DNA from: Marsupella aquatica
Taxonomy: Eukaryota; Marchantiophyta
DNA: 64,000 nucleotides
NCBI GenBank assembly: GCA_973895155.1
Contig: OZ316895.1
Location: forward strand, 11,656,001 to 11,720,000
Direction: 5' to 3'
The translations under genes and the position numbers were made by a program. Below are positions 1 through 11,857 of this stretch, in pieces (positions within the stretch are counted from its first letter, which is position 1; every line of letters begins with the position of its first letter). A model generated the notes under the pieces. It did no database searches. It was given only the letters and a program-made list of their open reading frames with translations, and had not been told where the DNA came from.

Positions 1-840
1 GTGTATCCATGACCTGCGACCGATTGCGGCTGCCTGCTGTTACAATTGCCGAATCAATCATGCACCCAATCTTGCGGGCAGACACAACTTTGCGGGAGTG
101 TTGAAGGTTTAGGGTGAGCAACAGCGGAGAGCTCATTGCTTGGTGGCAGGGTTGAAGGTGGATGATCGGGCTGCAAGGCCAACCAGGGACTTGTTTTGCA
201 TTGAGCGATTGCTGCGGATTGCTACGCAGCTTCAGTTAGGGCGGCTTGGTGCTACATCGGCACAGGTAAGGCTGCAATCCCCTATCGACGCGGACTCACC
301 TCGTGACTACAAGTATAGTTGTCTAGGTGATGTATGCATTGCGTGTTTAGGGTCTAGGTGACATCGCTGCTAAGCAAAATTTGTGAGCTGCCTAGGTCCA
401 TTGCCGAATGTTGCTTCCTTTAAATTACCTGGTGCCTGCTGTTACAATCGCCTGCTCAATCATGCACCCAATCGCCTGGAGCTCATTTGCCTGGAGCTTC
501 ATCCGTCAGATTCAAACTGTTATTGCTGCTCTGCCCTTTTGCCATGGGTTGCCGGCCTACCGGATGCTATCAACAGATTAAGAACAAGTCATATCCTAAG
601 TCCCGGTGTTGCAGTGATGTCCCCGACCCTAAGATGCTTTCCGAACTCATCTTTCTTGTTTCCTGTTGCTGCTGATGTATGTATGTTCTCCCCTATTTTT
701 GCTTACAGATTGGTCTCTCCACACTTCTTGCTTGACATGATTGTTTTGCTCCTCCCTGTATCAGAACATGCCTTGTGCCCGGCGGTGGGGTGGGGGGGTG
801 AACAGACGACCTTAAGGTTCACTACATTTCTAGGAACTGT
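1..840. other. No supportable gene; dispersed short repeats
   Basis: I see no recognisable coding sequence here. A 41-bp segment at 31-71 recurs with changes at 433-473 (TGCCTGCTGTTACAAT start, GCACCCAATC end). A 26-bp segment at 321-346 (GTCTAGGTGATGTATGCATT) recurs at 1706-1731. The stretch may be 5' non-coding DNA of element B or older sequence beside it. Confidence 0.4.
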
Positions 841-995
841 GCATCTTTCAGCTGATTTTAGCCGCAAGTTCCCTTGCTTTCCCCTGTTTTTGCTAAGATC
901 CCTCCCACTAATCACATGCATCTTTCAGCTGATTTTAGCTGCAAGTTCCCTTGCTTTCCCCTGCTTTTGCTAAGATCCCTCCCCACTAATGACAT
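841..995. repeat. Tandem duplication, about 77 bp, two copies
   Basis: Copy 1 (841-917) and copy 2 (918-995) differ at only a few positions. Each begins GCATCTTTCAGCTGATTTTA and contains a pyrimidine tract ending in CAG, like a 3' splice site. A third copy starts at 996 but breaks off after about 10 bases. Confidence 0.9.
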
Positions 996-3900
996 GCATC
1001 CTTTACTTTTCTCGGTGGCCCGTGCGCCTGCCTTCCTACTTTCGTTCTTATGGACTCTCCTTAGGTTTTCATTCACCTGGTTTTGGACTTTTTGCTCCGG
1101 TGGAATCTGTCTTGACAACTTGTGTTTGTTCTAATTGTTAATATCTCAAGAGGGTCGTCAACTAAGCTGAAAGGAGTCAAAGCTAACTACAAGCTAGCAA
1201 AATAATACAGAGAATGCTCCCAAGTCGAGTCAGGAGGAAGTTACTAAAACTAGACCTTCACAACTCTCGAAACTGGAAAGTGAAATTCAGCGTGAGACAC
1301 GTAGCTGAAGGCCACAAGGATAACTATATGGCCACGCTGTCCCCCATTCAAGTCCAAAGTCCTCTTCAGATTGTCTGAACTCCTATTGAATGTATTGAAT
1401 AATTATTTCATCACAGAAATTTTCAGAACAAACACGGAAGCACCAGGGGGCTGAGGATTAGGTATTGAGGCTGAAGACATTGAGGTCATAAACTAGGTGT
1501 GGTTCGGGTGACAATGTTAGCAACTGATGCTTCTTCAGGGGAACTTCCCATGTGCAGTTTATCCACACATGATTGACTTTGGTTCTTGCTGTTTTTCTTT
1601 TGGTGTACTCTTGAGTTTGGTGTCACTCTATCCTTTCCTGTAGCCTCGAAATAGGAACACACCTGCTTAGTGGTCCCCAATCGCCCAATGATTTATAATG
1701 ACTGTGTCTAGGTGATGTATGCATTGCGTGTTCATTCCAGAAGAATGAATATGTACACTTTGCACAAACCTGGACAGATTTTGAATGTTATTTATCTGAG
1801 TTTCTGTTTGTGAGCTCTGACTTGGAGCCTTAACATTTGTGTTTCTGTGGGGCTGAGCAGAGTTTGTTCCGTCTAGAAGCTGCTGTACTGAAGTGATCAG
1901 CCTCCAGCTTGGAGGTGAATCTTCAATTTTTTGTGGATCCGAGTGACTTCTGTCCAGCTGAGTTTTGCTTTGTCGGGACGATTGTGTTTGGCTAAGATGC
2001 TAGATTGTGGCTTGTCTTCTTGCTTCTAGCTTGTGTATTTTCAATTAATAGAAGTTGGGAACGAAGTGATAATTGAATTTCCTTATATTAAGCATCTTCA
2101 CCTAGAAACTCAATACATAAACTCCAGGATTCCCTCGGGACATAAAATGAGCCAAATTGTCTCAAAATTGGGAACCTGCACCCGCACTACTCAAACAATT
2201 GTGTTGGGCTTGGTGGCCTTGTAAGTCTTCTTTAGCTTTCACAATGGAGGTTGAATCTTGCAGTACGTCAAGGGGAACTTGATCTTTGAATCATGGAACT
2301 GCTTGGTACTTTCTCGCTTGCACAGAGAGACAGGGACTGTCGTAGTCTTCATGATCTGGATGCAAGGGAACCGAACTCTATGACAAGAAGCCATCTCATC
2401 ATACATCTGCTCTGCAGCTCCGTTTCTTGTGGTATCACAATATTCCTTGTACATGTTGTGATAACCTGTACGACTCTGATACGTGGACCCAGATACCGAA
2501 GTTCTTAATTGTGGTGGGCTTCTTTTTGAAGATCTGGTAGACACATTATTCAGCATTTGCTAACTTCAAAACTAGAAGGGTAACACATTAAACAACAGAG
2601 AAACTCACAACATCCTCCTTTGGTCCTTCAGAGTCTGTACTTTGATTCTGAAGTTTGACTGAGTTTTTGTTTACTAAAAGAATGTGACTATGTAAGAGTT
2701 CCGTTTGGCAGTGGATTGGTTGAAGCACTTCATGCTAGTGTGTTGTCCACAGCTCTTCAACCAGCTTTCGTCTTCCTTGTCTTTCACCACTTACGATGAC
2801 ATCAATTCAGCTAAGACCATAGAAGGTTCCAAAGCATCTAACTTGTAAAATCGCATTCTGTTACATCAAGGACTAAGGTGTTGGGTGCCAAAGGAGACAG
2901 CACAACAAACACGCTGAAAAGACTTCAGGACTGGGTTCAACAAGGTAGTGAAGGTGCTTAGAGCCATAGTAAGTATGCATTCTGTATCTTTCTCTGTTGA
3001 TGTGAGCTTGTGCATAATGGGAGTTGTAGTTGGCAAGAGTTCCAAATATGAATAGATCCAGAAGTATGTGATCATGTACTTGCTCTATAAAGTTCTGAAG
3101 ATATAAGCATTTTCTGTTAGACCAGGCAACTTGGGAGTTGGTAAGTGTCACTTGCATCTGAGGGGCGGGGCATCAGTGGAGGTTCACTTGCACAACACGA
3201 CAACCAGTGAATTTTCTCTCTGCTGCAACCTGCAAGGTGAGACTTTCGGTCTTTCTGGATGAAAAAACAGGAGTTTAATATGATTGATATACATGTCCGT
3301 CGAGAATATGGGTTTATCACCAAGCTCTTTGTCTTAGGAAACTCATAAACTCAGAATCAAATATGTACTATGCACGTTTCATGCTATGTGTATACTATGA
3401 CCTGTAGTTGGAACCAAGACAATGAGTGGGAACTAATTAGTTTAGGTGGTTGCTGTTGGCGAGGCAAGTCGACCTCCTGCTCACCTTGCTCATCAAAGGA
3501 CGTGAACAGAGGACATCACAACGAAAGCAACACTTATGGTGAGGACCCGCAACGCTGAACATGTGCGACTTGCACGCAAGGCAGAGATGTTGCGCCTTGA
3601 GTATGTCAGACTTGGGATCCTTCCAGCCCAGTCTGCATGGTACTTTGAGTACCCTGTTGTTTCCAGGAACAACTACAGCCGGCCTCTACCTGCTTCAGTA
3701 CCCTTCCCGACATCCTTGGTATTTGTGTCTCTTGTACATGACCAGCCACAAATTAGGTGCCAAGGGTGTGTACACAGTTGCCAATATGACTGTCCTGCCT
3801 GTAGGGCTTCTGGCCCAAAATTGGATGACCGTTCTCTTGGATGCCGATTTTTGCACAGAGCACAATGTATCATCTGGAACCACTCGCCATCCTGCAGTGT

Positions 3901-4600
3901 GCCTGGTGATGTCACTTGTCCTGCCCTCCCAGACCCCACCACCGGTGACTTTGGTGTCTACACATGTTTGGATCACATGCTCTAGAGGACCACTTGTCAC
4001 ACCGCATGCACAGACCAGATACCATTGACCTATAGCTTAACACTCTGACTTCAACACAGAGGATATTTACTTAAAATTTTGATGTATGAGCAATTTTGGG
4101 TCCAGGGTTTAGGGTCAACAGTACATAACTTATATCCTATTATGCCTGCACTAAGCAAAATATCCTAATTTAAGAGGCTAGCAAACTCGCATAAAAGTCT
4201 CTATTGAAAGACTGCTTTCATGACTGCTTTAACCTGGTGAACATTGCAACGTTGAATGAATTAATGGGCCATGTGATAATATGCAAAATGATTTATGCCT
4301 CACTTATTTGTCTCAGCCACTATCATAACCTATTTAGGATGTATAAATTTCAACCCTTATGACACTGCTTCATACCAATCCTCTTCGAAGAATGCCTGTT
4401 TTACATGTCACGACTATTGTATGTGATTCAAATGCATGAAATGTTGTTGCAGATCTCCTTTGGTGAATCATAGCCACAATTAAAATTGAGGTGTTGGTGG
4501 AGAAATTGTATTAGGGGATCAGTTTTGTGTGTGGGCTCAACATACCAAAAGTATGTGTGCTCTGCATCCTTGTGTGGCCATTCCAATTCATTGCAGTAGC
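996..4600. other. Long stretch without a supportable gene
   Basis: Short open frames occur on both strands but none shows a known domain. The plus-strand frame at 3536-3985 begins with a charged helix-like stretch (RTRNAEHVRLARKAEMLRLE) that faintly resembles the N-terminus of TnpA-like proteins, followed by cysteine-rich sequence. It is too weak to call. No CACTA terminus matching either right end was found. GTGACT hexamers occur singly, not in an array. By position the stretch may be the 5' part of element B. Confidence 0.35.
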
Positions 4601-4744
4601 AAATGCCTTTGTACCTTAAATGCTAAATATATTTTACTTTCTGTGCAGTCTGCTAAATTGTAGAGTCTATCTAAATGCCTTTGTACCTTAAATGCTAAAT
4701 ATATTTTACTTTCTGTGCAGTCTGCTAAATTGTAGAGTCTATCT
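4601..4744 (+). repeat. Exact 72-bp tandem duplication at a 3' splice site
   Basis: Copies 4601-4672 and 4673-4744 are identical. Each contains TTTACTTTCTGTGCAG, a good polypyrimidine tract and acceptor, and the array ends just before the PHD gene's start at 4756. The duplication gives the 5' leader of that gene two identical acceptors in a row, plus the GCGCAG directly before the ATG. Confidence 0.95.
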
Positions 4745-4755
4745 CATGCGCAGGC

Positions 4756-5436
4756 ATGGCACGGCCTAAAATTCAAGCCAAAAAGCGTGTGACAGAGGTG
4801 AGAAACACAGGTGTACTTGGGGCAGATGCTACTAACTTCTCTGCAAGTCAGATTTTCCAGAAGGCAGCTCATTGTTGTGCCATTTGTGACGATGGTGGGG
4901 GCCTGGTCATTTGTGAGGGCCCTTGCATGAGGCATTTCCACCTCAACCCGGAGTCTGACCTTGCTGCAGAAAACAACTGTCCAGGGGTGGGCCTCCCGTC
5001 AACACACCAGGGAGACTGGATGTGCACTGATTGTTTGGAGAAGCAGGCTAAGTGTGCACAGTGTGGGAAGTTGGGGTCCTATGAGGGCTCTGTTGATGCT
5101 GCAGCAAATGTTAGGAAATGTCCAGACCGTTTTTGTGTGAGATTTTTCTGTTTTGAGTGTTTGCCTGCTCATGCCACAGCTTGCCCACTTCATAGGTGCA
5201 AGGCATGTGGTGAGCATGATGATGACTACTGGACTGACATAGTCCACTGTGCTAGGTGTCCCACTATGTGGCACTATCATTGCCTGAAAGATCATCAAGC
5301 AGAGGGTTATGCTTGTGACAGAGAAATCTATGATCACTCTGCACATGGTGTTGATCGATGGATATTTTATTGTCATCGCCATGCCATTGATCCTACCTCG
5401 CGCACTCCTGTGAGAGATCACATATCTTGGCTGTGA
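4756..5436 (+). CDS. EDM2-like extended PHD-finger protein carried by CACTA element B
   Basis: This is a 226-residue cysteine/histidine-rich protein. A first PHD finger runs from about residue 41 (CAICDDGG, then CEGPC, HFH and WMCTDC near 93). A second zinc module starts at about 100 (CAQCGKLGS), and a third part runs from about 148 to 210 (CKACG, CARCPTMWHYHC, YCHRHAIDP). It ends at TPVRDHISWL. The order and the closing 'IDP..TP.RDHI' match the PHD region of plant EDM2, a nuclear protein that binds modified histone H3 and controls transposon-linked heterochromatin. EDM2's methyltransferase-like part is absent. The ATG follows an AG acceptor (GCGCAG), so a 5' non-coding exon is likely. It lies upstream of the BRCT and TnpD genes on the same strand, and a diverged copy sits at the matching place in element A. 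Function is inferred from EDM2 only. Confidence 0.85.
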   Translation: MARPKIQAKKRVTEVRNTGVLGADATNFSASQIFQKAAHCCAICDDGGGLVICEGPCMRHFHLNPESDLAAENNCPGVGLPSTHQGDWMCTDCLEKQAKCAQCGKLGSYEGSVDAAANVRKCPDRFCVRFFCFECLPAHATACPLHRCKACGEHDDDYWTDIVHCARCPTMWHYHCLKDHQAEGYACDREIYDHSAHGVDRWIFYCHRHAIDPTSRTPVRDHISWL

Positions 5437-6028
5437 AGCTGAACATTGTACATGCACAGTGCACCTGATGTGGATGTACTATTTTTTGAGATTGCAGAGA
5501 TTCCAATTTTGAAAAGGAGTTGGGTAGGCGAGTTTATATAGGCAGCACTTATCTTGTGCTCTGGCGTCAGTGGCTGGGTACATGCCTATACAAACTTATC
5601 CTTACAAGCCTTCTTGGAAGTATTTAGGCTGAGTGGTCATTTTCATAAACACTTTCATCACACTGCTAAATTAAAACAGGACTTCTAAGTTGTAAGCGTA
5701 TAAATTATCAGGCATGCAATTAATCAAATTGCCCTATAAGTTTGTCATTGAATGTATCCTCCTTTACAACAAAATATGTATGTGCCATGACAAGTTGGTT
5801 GCACTTCATTTCACCACGGATATGGATTTTGTAGTATATATTCAAACAATGTCCTGCATCCGTGCAGGTGCCTAGTACGTATTGTTCACATATCCCTTGT
5901 ACCTATCAAAATCGGACCTGAGCACCAGTGGGCCAGATCAACTCAAAAAGCAGGAATTTTGTTGTCCTTGTATTGTCAGGTGAACCCATTCTTCCAAAAT
6001 TCACTGTCATCACGTAGGGTGTGTGTAC
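5437..6028. other. Intergenic spacer between PHD and BRCT genes of element B
   Basis: It holds no coding sequence I can support. It is AT-rich and may include the 3' UTR of the PHD gene and the leader of the BRCT gene. A TTCTTGGAAG/TTTCATAAACACTTTCATC stretch shows no clear repeats. Confidence 0.4.
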
Positions 6029-6901
6029 ATGGAGCCTGGTAAACGTAGAAAGTGTGACCACCCAGCAGTGTTTACAGGGGTCAGAGCGATTTTGGTCCAT
6101 GGCCAGCATGGGTTGACCAAAGTGCATTGGCCAACTGTACAGAAACGATTCTCTGAGCTCCATGGCACTGTAGTTCAGGACATCACTCCAGAGACTCCAC
6201 ATGTTGTTGCAGGGACATGGCTATCAGTGATAAAGAAGTGGTCATGGTCCTACATGAATTCTGCAATTACTAAGCAAGGCCTAAAAGTAGTTGAGGCCTC
6301 TTGGATCACAGATTCCATAGCACATAAGATTGTACAGGATACTGAGCAATATGAGTTGTGGGAGGATGAAGAAGCTACTGCATCAGCTTGGGCTGAACAA
6401 GAAGTCTGGGAAGCAAAGGCACGGCTTGCTGATCTCCAATATGGACCTGTACTCAACAAAGGACAGAGCTCTACAAGGCTGAAGAGTATGTTGGCTGAGG
6501 AGACGAAGCAACCAACCCCCATTCTGAAAGGGCTGAGCCTGGTATTTGTGGAGGCGGGAATTGGAGAGGTTAAGTGCAAAGTGTACAAGTCCACAGTGCT
6601 TGACCTAGGTGGGACAGTGGAGGAGAATATAACAGAGGACACCACTCATGTCATTACTAAGTCATATCCCAAAGCCTGCCGCAAGTTTGGGAAGGGAGAC
6701 ATTCGCTTTTATGTCATGTCCCATAATGTGTTTGTGGTTTCATATGCTTGGCTTGTGGAATCAGTAGCAGCTAGGAAGCGTCAAAACCCAATGGACTATG
6801 ATCTTTTTGAGGCCTGGCCACGGAAGGGTCAGGATCCTTACAGAGAGGACTATGAGACAACAAGTGAGGAATGGGTCATTAGCGATTCTGAATCAGAGTG
6901 A
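6029..6901 (+). CDS. Tandem-BRCT protein carried by CACTA element B
   Basis: This is a 290-residue acidic protein with two BRCT-like domains. The first (about residues 12-100) has VFTGVRAILVHGQHGL, HGTVVQDI, THV-like PHVVAG and the late SWITDS tryptophan. The second (about 165-260) has ILKGLSLVFVEAGIG, LGGTVEENITEDTTHVI and YAWLVESV. The linker is rich in E, A and W, and the tail is acidic (SDSESE). The style is closest to the N-terminal BRCT of family X polymerases (lambda/TdT), which binds Ku-XRCC4-ligase IV in end joining. No polymerase part is present. The frame could extend three bases upstream with GTG, but the first ATG is at 6029. It lies between the PHD and TnpD genes, and element A has no counterpart. 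A role in repairing transposition breaks is inference. Pieces of other BRCT families cannot be excluded. Confidence 0.75.
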   Translation: MEPGKRRKCDHPAVFTGVRAILVHGQHGLTKVHWPTVQKRFSELHGTVVQDITPETPHVVAGTWLSVIKKWSWSYMNSAITKQGLKVVEASWITDSIAHKIVQDTEQYELWEDEEATASAWAEQEVWEAKARLADLQYGPVLNKGQSSTRLKSMLAEETKQPTPILKGLSLVFVEAGIGEVKCKVYKSTVLDLGGTVEENITEDTTHVITKSYPKACRKFGKGDIRFYVMSHNVFVVSYAWLVESVAARKRQNPMDYDLFEAWPRKGQDPYREDYETTSEEWVISDSESE

Positions 6902-7334
6902 GGAGTAGTAGCATCAGTTTGGACACAAGTTTTTTTGTATAAATCAGATCATTGAAATAAATGTGATCTTTGAACTAATGTACCTTGTTATGGTTGGTGG
7001 CAGTTGGGCTTATTTTACTGTTGGCGGATTGTTGTTTCCTGCTGCCTGGGGGTGTCACTGTAAACGTACATGCAGAGGTGGTACATTTGAGGACAGCGGA
7101 GGAGGTGGTGACACCCTCCAACATTTAGGAATTTTGTGTCATTCACTTGACAATAGGTACACTACTTGCGAACCTGTTTTTTTCTTTTGGGGTGGTTTAG
7201 GGTTTGTGAGAATTTAGTACACGTTATGTTAACTCTTTTGGCAGATACAGTCAGGGATATATGGAACACAAATACCACCATTAGGCATCCTTGTTCACTG
7301 CTGTCCATGACTGCAGAGCTCCCAGCCTGTTACA
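6902..7334. other. Spacer before TnpD of element B
   Basis: It probably holds the 3' UTR of the BRCT gene (AATAAA-like AAATAAAT near 6955) and the leader of TnpD. No domain or repeat is recognised. Confidence 0.4.
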
Positions 7335-10300
7335 ATGCACCCTAGTCACCACCCTCCCCAGACCCAGCCCAGGGCACAGGCACTGCCTTTGCATCATCCC
7401 ACAAGGATATCACGCCATGATAATAAGCTTTGGCAGCGTGAAAGGTTATGAACCAGACTTTCAGGAGCCAGTAGGATGAGATGTCCTTGTGCAATCTGCC
7501 AAGGATCCCGTACCAGGGGTCTGAATGAGGTTTGGCGGCATATCGCGGTTCATGGAAGAGATCCACGACATCGAGTTTGGAATGATCCTGCAGAGGAAGA
7601 TTCTTCCGACGAGGAGTGGAGGTTAGAATTTGATGCTGCCAATGCTGCAAGACGGGCAAGTGAGGTTCTGCCTGGTGCATTTGAAAATGTTGTAGCTGGT
7701 CTCTGTGGGTTGTCAGCTCTCCAACGGGATGGTGCTCAGGCAGCACCACGTGACGAAGGAATTCATGTGGAAGAGATGGTGAGAGACATCTTCCAAGACT
7801 TGGATGCATTTCATGATGGGCTGGACAATGAAGAGGATACGGCTGCAGATGCAAGTGTGCCCCCTGTCGAAGAGCCTCTTGATGAGTTTGAGATAGGGCA
7901 GGAAACCCTTGGGCATGATGGGATGTTTGGCTCTCCCCTGCAAATACAGGAAGGCAGGAAGTCTTTGTACCCCGGTAGCAAATGTTCTAAACTGGGATTT
8001 GTCATCATGTTCCTGAACATTTGCGGCAACCACAATGTCCCCAACGTTTTGGTTTCTGAGTTGTTGGCATTCTTGCGAACAACTGTGCTACCAGATGGTA
8101 ATATTTTGCCCAAGAACATGTACGAGGCAAAAAGATGCATATCTAATCTTGGATTGAACTATGATTCGATCCATGCTTGTCCTGATGGGCATGTTCTTTT
8201 CAGAAAGGAGTATAAAGAATCGTTGACATGCCCTAAGTGTGGGAAGCACAGGTATCGGAACTCAGGAAAGTCTATGGTTCCCGCCAAGGTACTTCGTCAT
8301 TTTCCACTCATTCCCAGACTTCAGCGGATGTTCAGAAGCCGTGCCATCTCGGAGATGATGACTTGGGCAACTGACAAGAAAAGTGATGATGGGCTACAAC
8401 GACATGCTGCAGATTCAAGGCAATGGAAACTCATAGATGAGATGTATCCCGAATTTGCTGCTGAGCCAAGGAATGTCAGACTTGGGCTGTCATTGGATGG
8501 GGTAAACCCATTTGGAGACAAGAACAACAAATTTTCATGCTGGCCTGTAACTATTTTGAATTATAACCTTCCTCCTTGGATGACTACAAAGCGATTTTTT
8601 GTTTTGATGGTCCTACTGATACCAGGGCCAGACAGTGCTGTATCTGCCAACATAGATGTGTTTCTGGCTCCCCTAGTGGAGGAATTGAGAAAGCTTTGGG
8701 AGGAAGGAGTTCTCACATATGATGTCCTACAGAGGCTTGGGAGGTTAAACCCATTCATCCTTAGAGCCATTGTCATTCTGACTATAGCTGACTACCCAGC
8801 CCATGGGATGATATCAGGCCAAACAACAAAAGGATATTGTGCTTGTACTATCTGTGGGCGCAATGTCACCAGTGAGTACTCCAGAGCCCTGCAGAAAGTG
8901 ATATACATGGGCCATCGTCGTTTTCTGAAGGCAGATCACCCTTACAGAGAAAGACAGGCACTGATTGCACACTTTGGCAATGAGATTGAGCAACGTGGAC
9001 CCCCGGCACGAGTGACCAAAGAGGAGATCAGGCAGTGGGGAGCACTGAGGGATGACTATATCAAACGAGGGGGCAGGGAAGATGGAGTGAGTGATCCAAT
9101 AAAGCGATATGGTGTAAAAAGACTGAGCATATTGGACTTGGAGCTCAAGTACTGGAGGGTAAGCCTCTTGGAGTTGATGCTAATTGGGATACATGTTTTG
9201 GTTCAGAGCATGTGCATTCATTTGGAAGAGAGAGACTAAACTTGAGGCATTTCCTGACGCTTTTGCATTGCAACGATGCAGGAGTTTGAGCCAAGCAAAC
9301 ATAACATTGATGTTATGCACATTGAAAAGAATATTTGTGAGAGTCTACTCAGATTCTTGTGTGGAGAGAAAGACACTGGTTCAGTGAGATTGGATCTTGA
9401 ACAGAGGGGAATGAAACCCCATCTTTGGTTGAGGCCACATGCCCACAGAGCTGATGTGCTCTTGAAGTACCAAGCGCCCTATGTTCTGACAGACACAGAG
9501 TGGGAACTATTTGTGCAGAGGTTGAGTTCTTTGAAGGTTCCTTCAAACTATGGCAGTGCTTTCAAGAAGCATATCATGACTAGAAAGCTTGGTAGTATGA
9601 AAAGCCATGACTACCATATGTTGATGCAACAGGTGTTGCCTTTATGCCTGAGGGGCCTGTTGCAGAAGCCTGTTCGTACTGTGATCATGCGACTCAGTGA
9701 TGTGTTTCGTCGTATTTGTGTGAAGGTTTGGGATGAAACACACTTCCCACAACTGACAGAAGATGTCGCTCAGGTGCTGTGTGACCTGGAGATTTATTTT
9801 CCTCCCGCATTTTTTGATGTCATGACCCACCTACTTGTCCATGTTGTGGAAGAGCTACACCAATTTGGGCCTGTGAGTGCTCGTTGGTTGTACCCTTTGG
9901 AACGGTACATGAAGCTACTCAAAGGTCACGTGAGAACATATTACAAACCTGAAGCAAGCATGGCTAAAGGTTACATCAAGGATGAGACTCTGGGATTTCT
10001 GACCGAATACATAGCACAATATGAGCATGTGAAGACCAGGGTGTGGAATTCTGATGAGGAGGAAGGGGTGATAGGTGAAGTACTGGAAGGGGCTGCAACC
10101 ACAAAGAACCTGACCATATCTATGAGAGACTTGGCACATGACTTTGTATTGCACAACACTGTGGTGATGGAACCCTGGATACAGTGAGTGCATACATGTG
10201 CTATAATCCAGTTCATGAGCTTAAATGTTGTGTTCGTGTGGTTTTCTCCTTCAGCCTGTTTATGTTTACCCAAGCTAATGCTGTGTGGTTGTTCGTTCAG

Positions 10301-11066
10301 GGAGTATGAGTCATTGAAGGCGGCCCATCCCACTACAGGAACAACTTTTCCAGGTTTCATGGAGTGGATCAGAGTGGCAATTAGAGAGCATCACGAGACC
10401 CACCTAGACATGGATGCAGATGTTTACCTACTGTCTAATGCCCCTAGCCTGAAAGTGAAGACTTACAAACGGATGAGAGCATATGGGAATCACTTCCGAG
10501 TGAAGGATGGTGACAGTGCCTACAGGGTGACGAATGACTGCGGGCTCATCACTGTATTTGAGCAACAGAGCCACAATCACGACAGGGCCTGGATGGAGAT
10601 GGGATATGTGGGAGAATTAGTTGACATATGGGCTCTGGACTATGGGGCGGTGTCCAGTCCTGTGATTCTTATGAAAGGTTCATGGGTGCGGCAGGATTGG
10701 CTTGGTAACAGGGCTACCATGAAGAGAAACAACGACGGTTTCTTGTTGGCCAATTTCAGAGGGAAATTGCCCGAATGGTCTGAGCCATTTGTGTTTCCTA
10801 GTCAGGTGGAGCAAGCTTTCTTCCTGGATGTGGAAGACTCCCCAGGTTGGCGTGTAGTGTGTCATAAACAGGCCAGGCAACGCCGGATGGAAGGATCAAA
10901 CCTTGAGTTTTATTTACACTCTCATAGTGCCTTTGATCGTCGGCGTTCAGACCAAGTGCCTGTAGTTCATGATAGCGGGGACTTCATTCCTGTGACAAGG
11001 GTAGATGCATTTGCTGAAGGAGGCGAATTCAAAGATGCAGATGCCAACAGTGTGCCTGTGCCATGA
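7335..11066 (+). CDS. TnpD transposase of CACTA element B, with an in-frame stop near the N-terminus
   Basis: Exons are 7335/7476-9158, 9282-10183 and 10301-11066, with GT-AG introns and matching phases. Domains in order: a transposase-associated zinc motif (CPCAIC...H...HG), Transposase_21 (LDGVNPFG, LNYNLPPW, IPGPDS), MHIEKN, DUF4218 (KSHDYHMLMQQVLP, FFDVMTHLLVHVVEEL) and DUF4216 (C-terminal, about 10520-10870). Candidate catalytic acids counted from 7476 are D341, D439 and E576. The homologous N-terminus starts at the ATG at 7335 and is in frame, but codon 39 is TGA (7449-7451). Only the ATG at 7476, just before the CPCxxC motif, gives an open protein (about 1115 residues). It cuts the terminus DNA as the transposase of the element. 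The stop may have weakened it. Confidence 0.88.
7449..7451 (+). other. In-frame TGA in the N-terminus of element B TnpD
   Basis: The codons between ATG 7335 and ATG 7476 align with the N-terminus of element A's TnpD (LPLHHPTR/LPLFHPAR; LWQRER/LWVREQ). The frame is broken only by this TGA. A GT-AG intron removing it would be about 27 nt, too short to be credible. Confidence 0.8.
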
Positions 11067-11222
11067 GTAATGTGAATTGTTTGCATAGACATTAGTGAGG
11101 GGAAGGATGTGTAATAAAGTAATTCTGAAGCAACACAGATGTATGGATGGATGCCTAGTGATTGTGGTTGCATTGTGTTATACGGGGTGACCATAGATGA
11201 CATGTTTTTGTGGTCCAGTAGG

Positions 11223-11857
11223 ATGGAACAGAGTGACACAAAGATGTGTGAGTATGAAAGGAAAGCTATGGAACAACGAGCATACGTGAAAGCCAAAATC
11301 GCAGAACTGGATCTGGAAAAGGATGTGGCTGAATTGTAAGGGAACGATTCTCAACTACACCCCTCCGCTGAGTTTGTGTGACATGAATAGTTCAATGTGG
11401 CACTGAAATTGTGACTGTATTCTCATATTGGAATGTCGCAGAGCCACAACATTTTCAAAGAAACAAAAGGAGTACGCAAGAAGGGTGACCAGCACTATCT
11501 CTGGGCCTGTGCGTCGGAGTGACAGGTTGAGCAAGAAGGTCGTACCTACAATGGCAGAATGTGGAGATGACATTGATGCTGCACAGGTGGGTGCAGACAC
11601 TAGACAAGAAGATGCAGATGATGAGTATTTTCCAGAGGAAATGGATGAGGATGGGGGTTATGAAGATGAATACATTGCAGAGCAGCCCCAAAAGAAACAT
11701 GTAAGTAGTTTTCCCAACAAGGTTTTGAGTTAAAAACTCTTGTTTAGAGGTTTCATATGTTCAGTACTACACATATGTACCTTGCTTAGTTCCTGACATT
11801 GTAGTTGGTGATGTGATGCAGCGTCCTGCCAGTTCTGTTTTGCCTTCGAAGCCTGTG
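11223..11857 (+). CDS. TnpA-like gene of element B, 5' part (exons 1-3), interrupted by gap and element A
   Basis: Exons are 11223-11335 (donor GTAAGG), 11442-11700 (donor GTAAGT) and 11822 to at least 11857, where the gap begins. Exon 1 encodes a charged helix starting MEQSDTKMCEYERKAMEQ. Exon 2 encodes a basic RRSDRLSKK motif, then MAECGDD and a long acidic stretch. Phases (2, 0) match the first two introns of the intact copy in element A, whose exon 2 has RRSSRLSEV...MAEFGDD. The rest of the gene resumes at 22441. TnpA proteins bind the subterminal repeats of CACTA elements and act with TnpD in transposition. Confidence 0.75.

Noticed and set aside
383-973. 196-codon open frame on the plus strand
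   Set aside because: It runs through a tandem duplication and non-coding-looking sequence and has no domain.
3536-4028. Two overlapping open frames, one with a TnpA-like N-terminal helix and one with many cysteines
   Set aside because: The resemblance is limited to one charged helix, and the two frames compete. There is no splice or phase support.
4146-4165. CACTAAGCAAAATATCC as the 5' end of element B
   Set aside because: It does not match B's 3' terminus CACTAGAAGAATCCGAGG beyond CACTA, and no GTGACT array follows.
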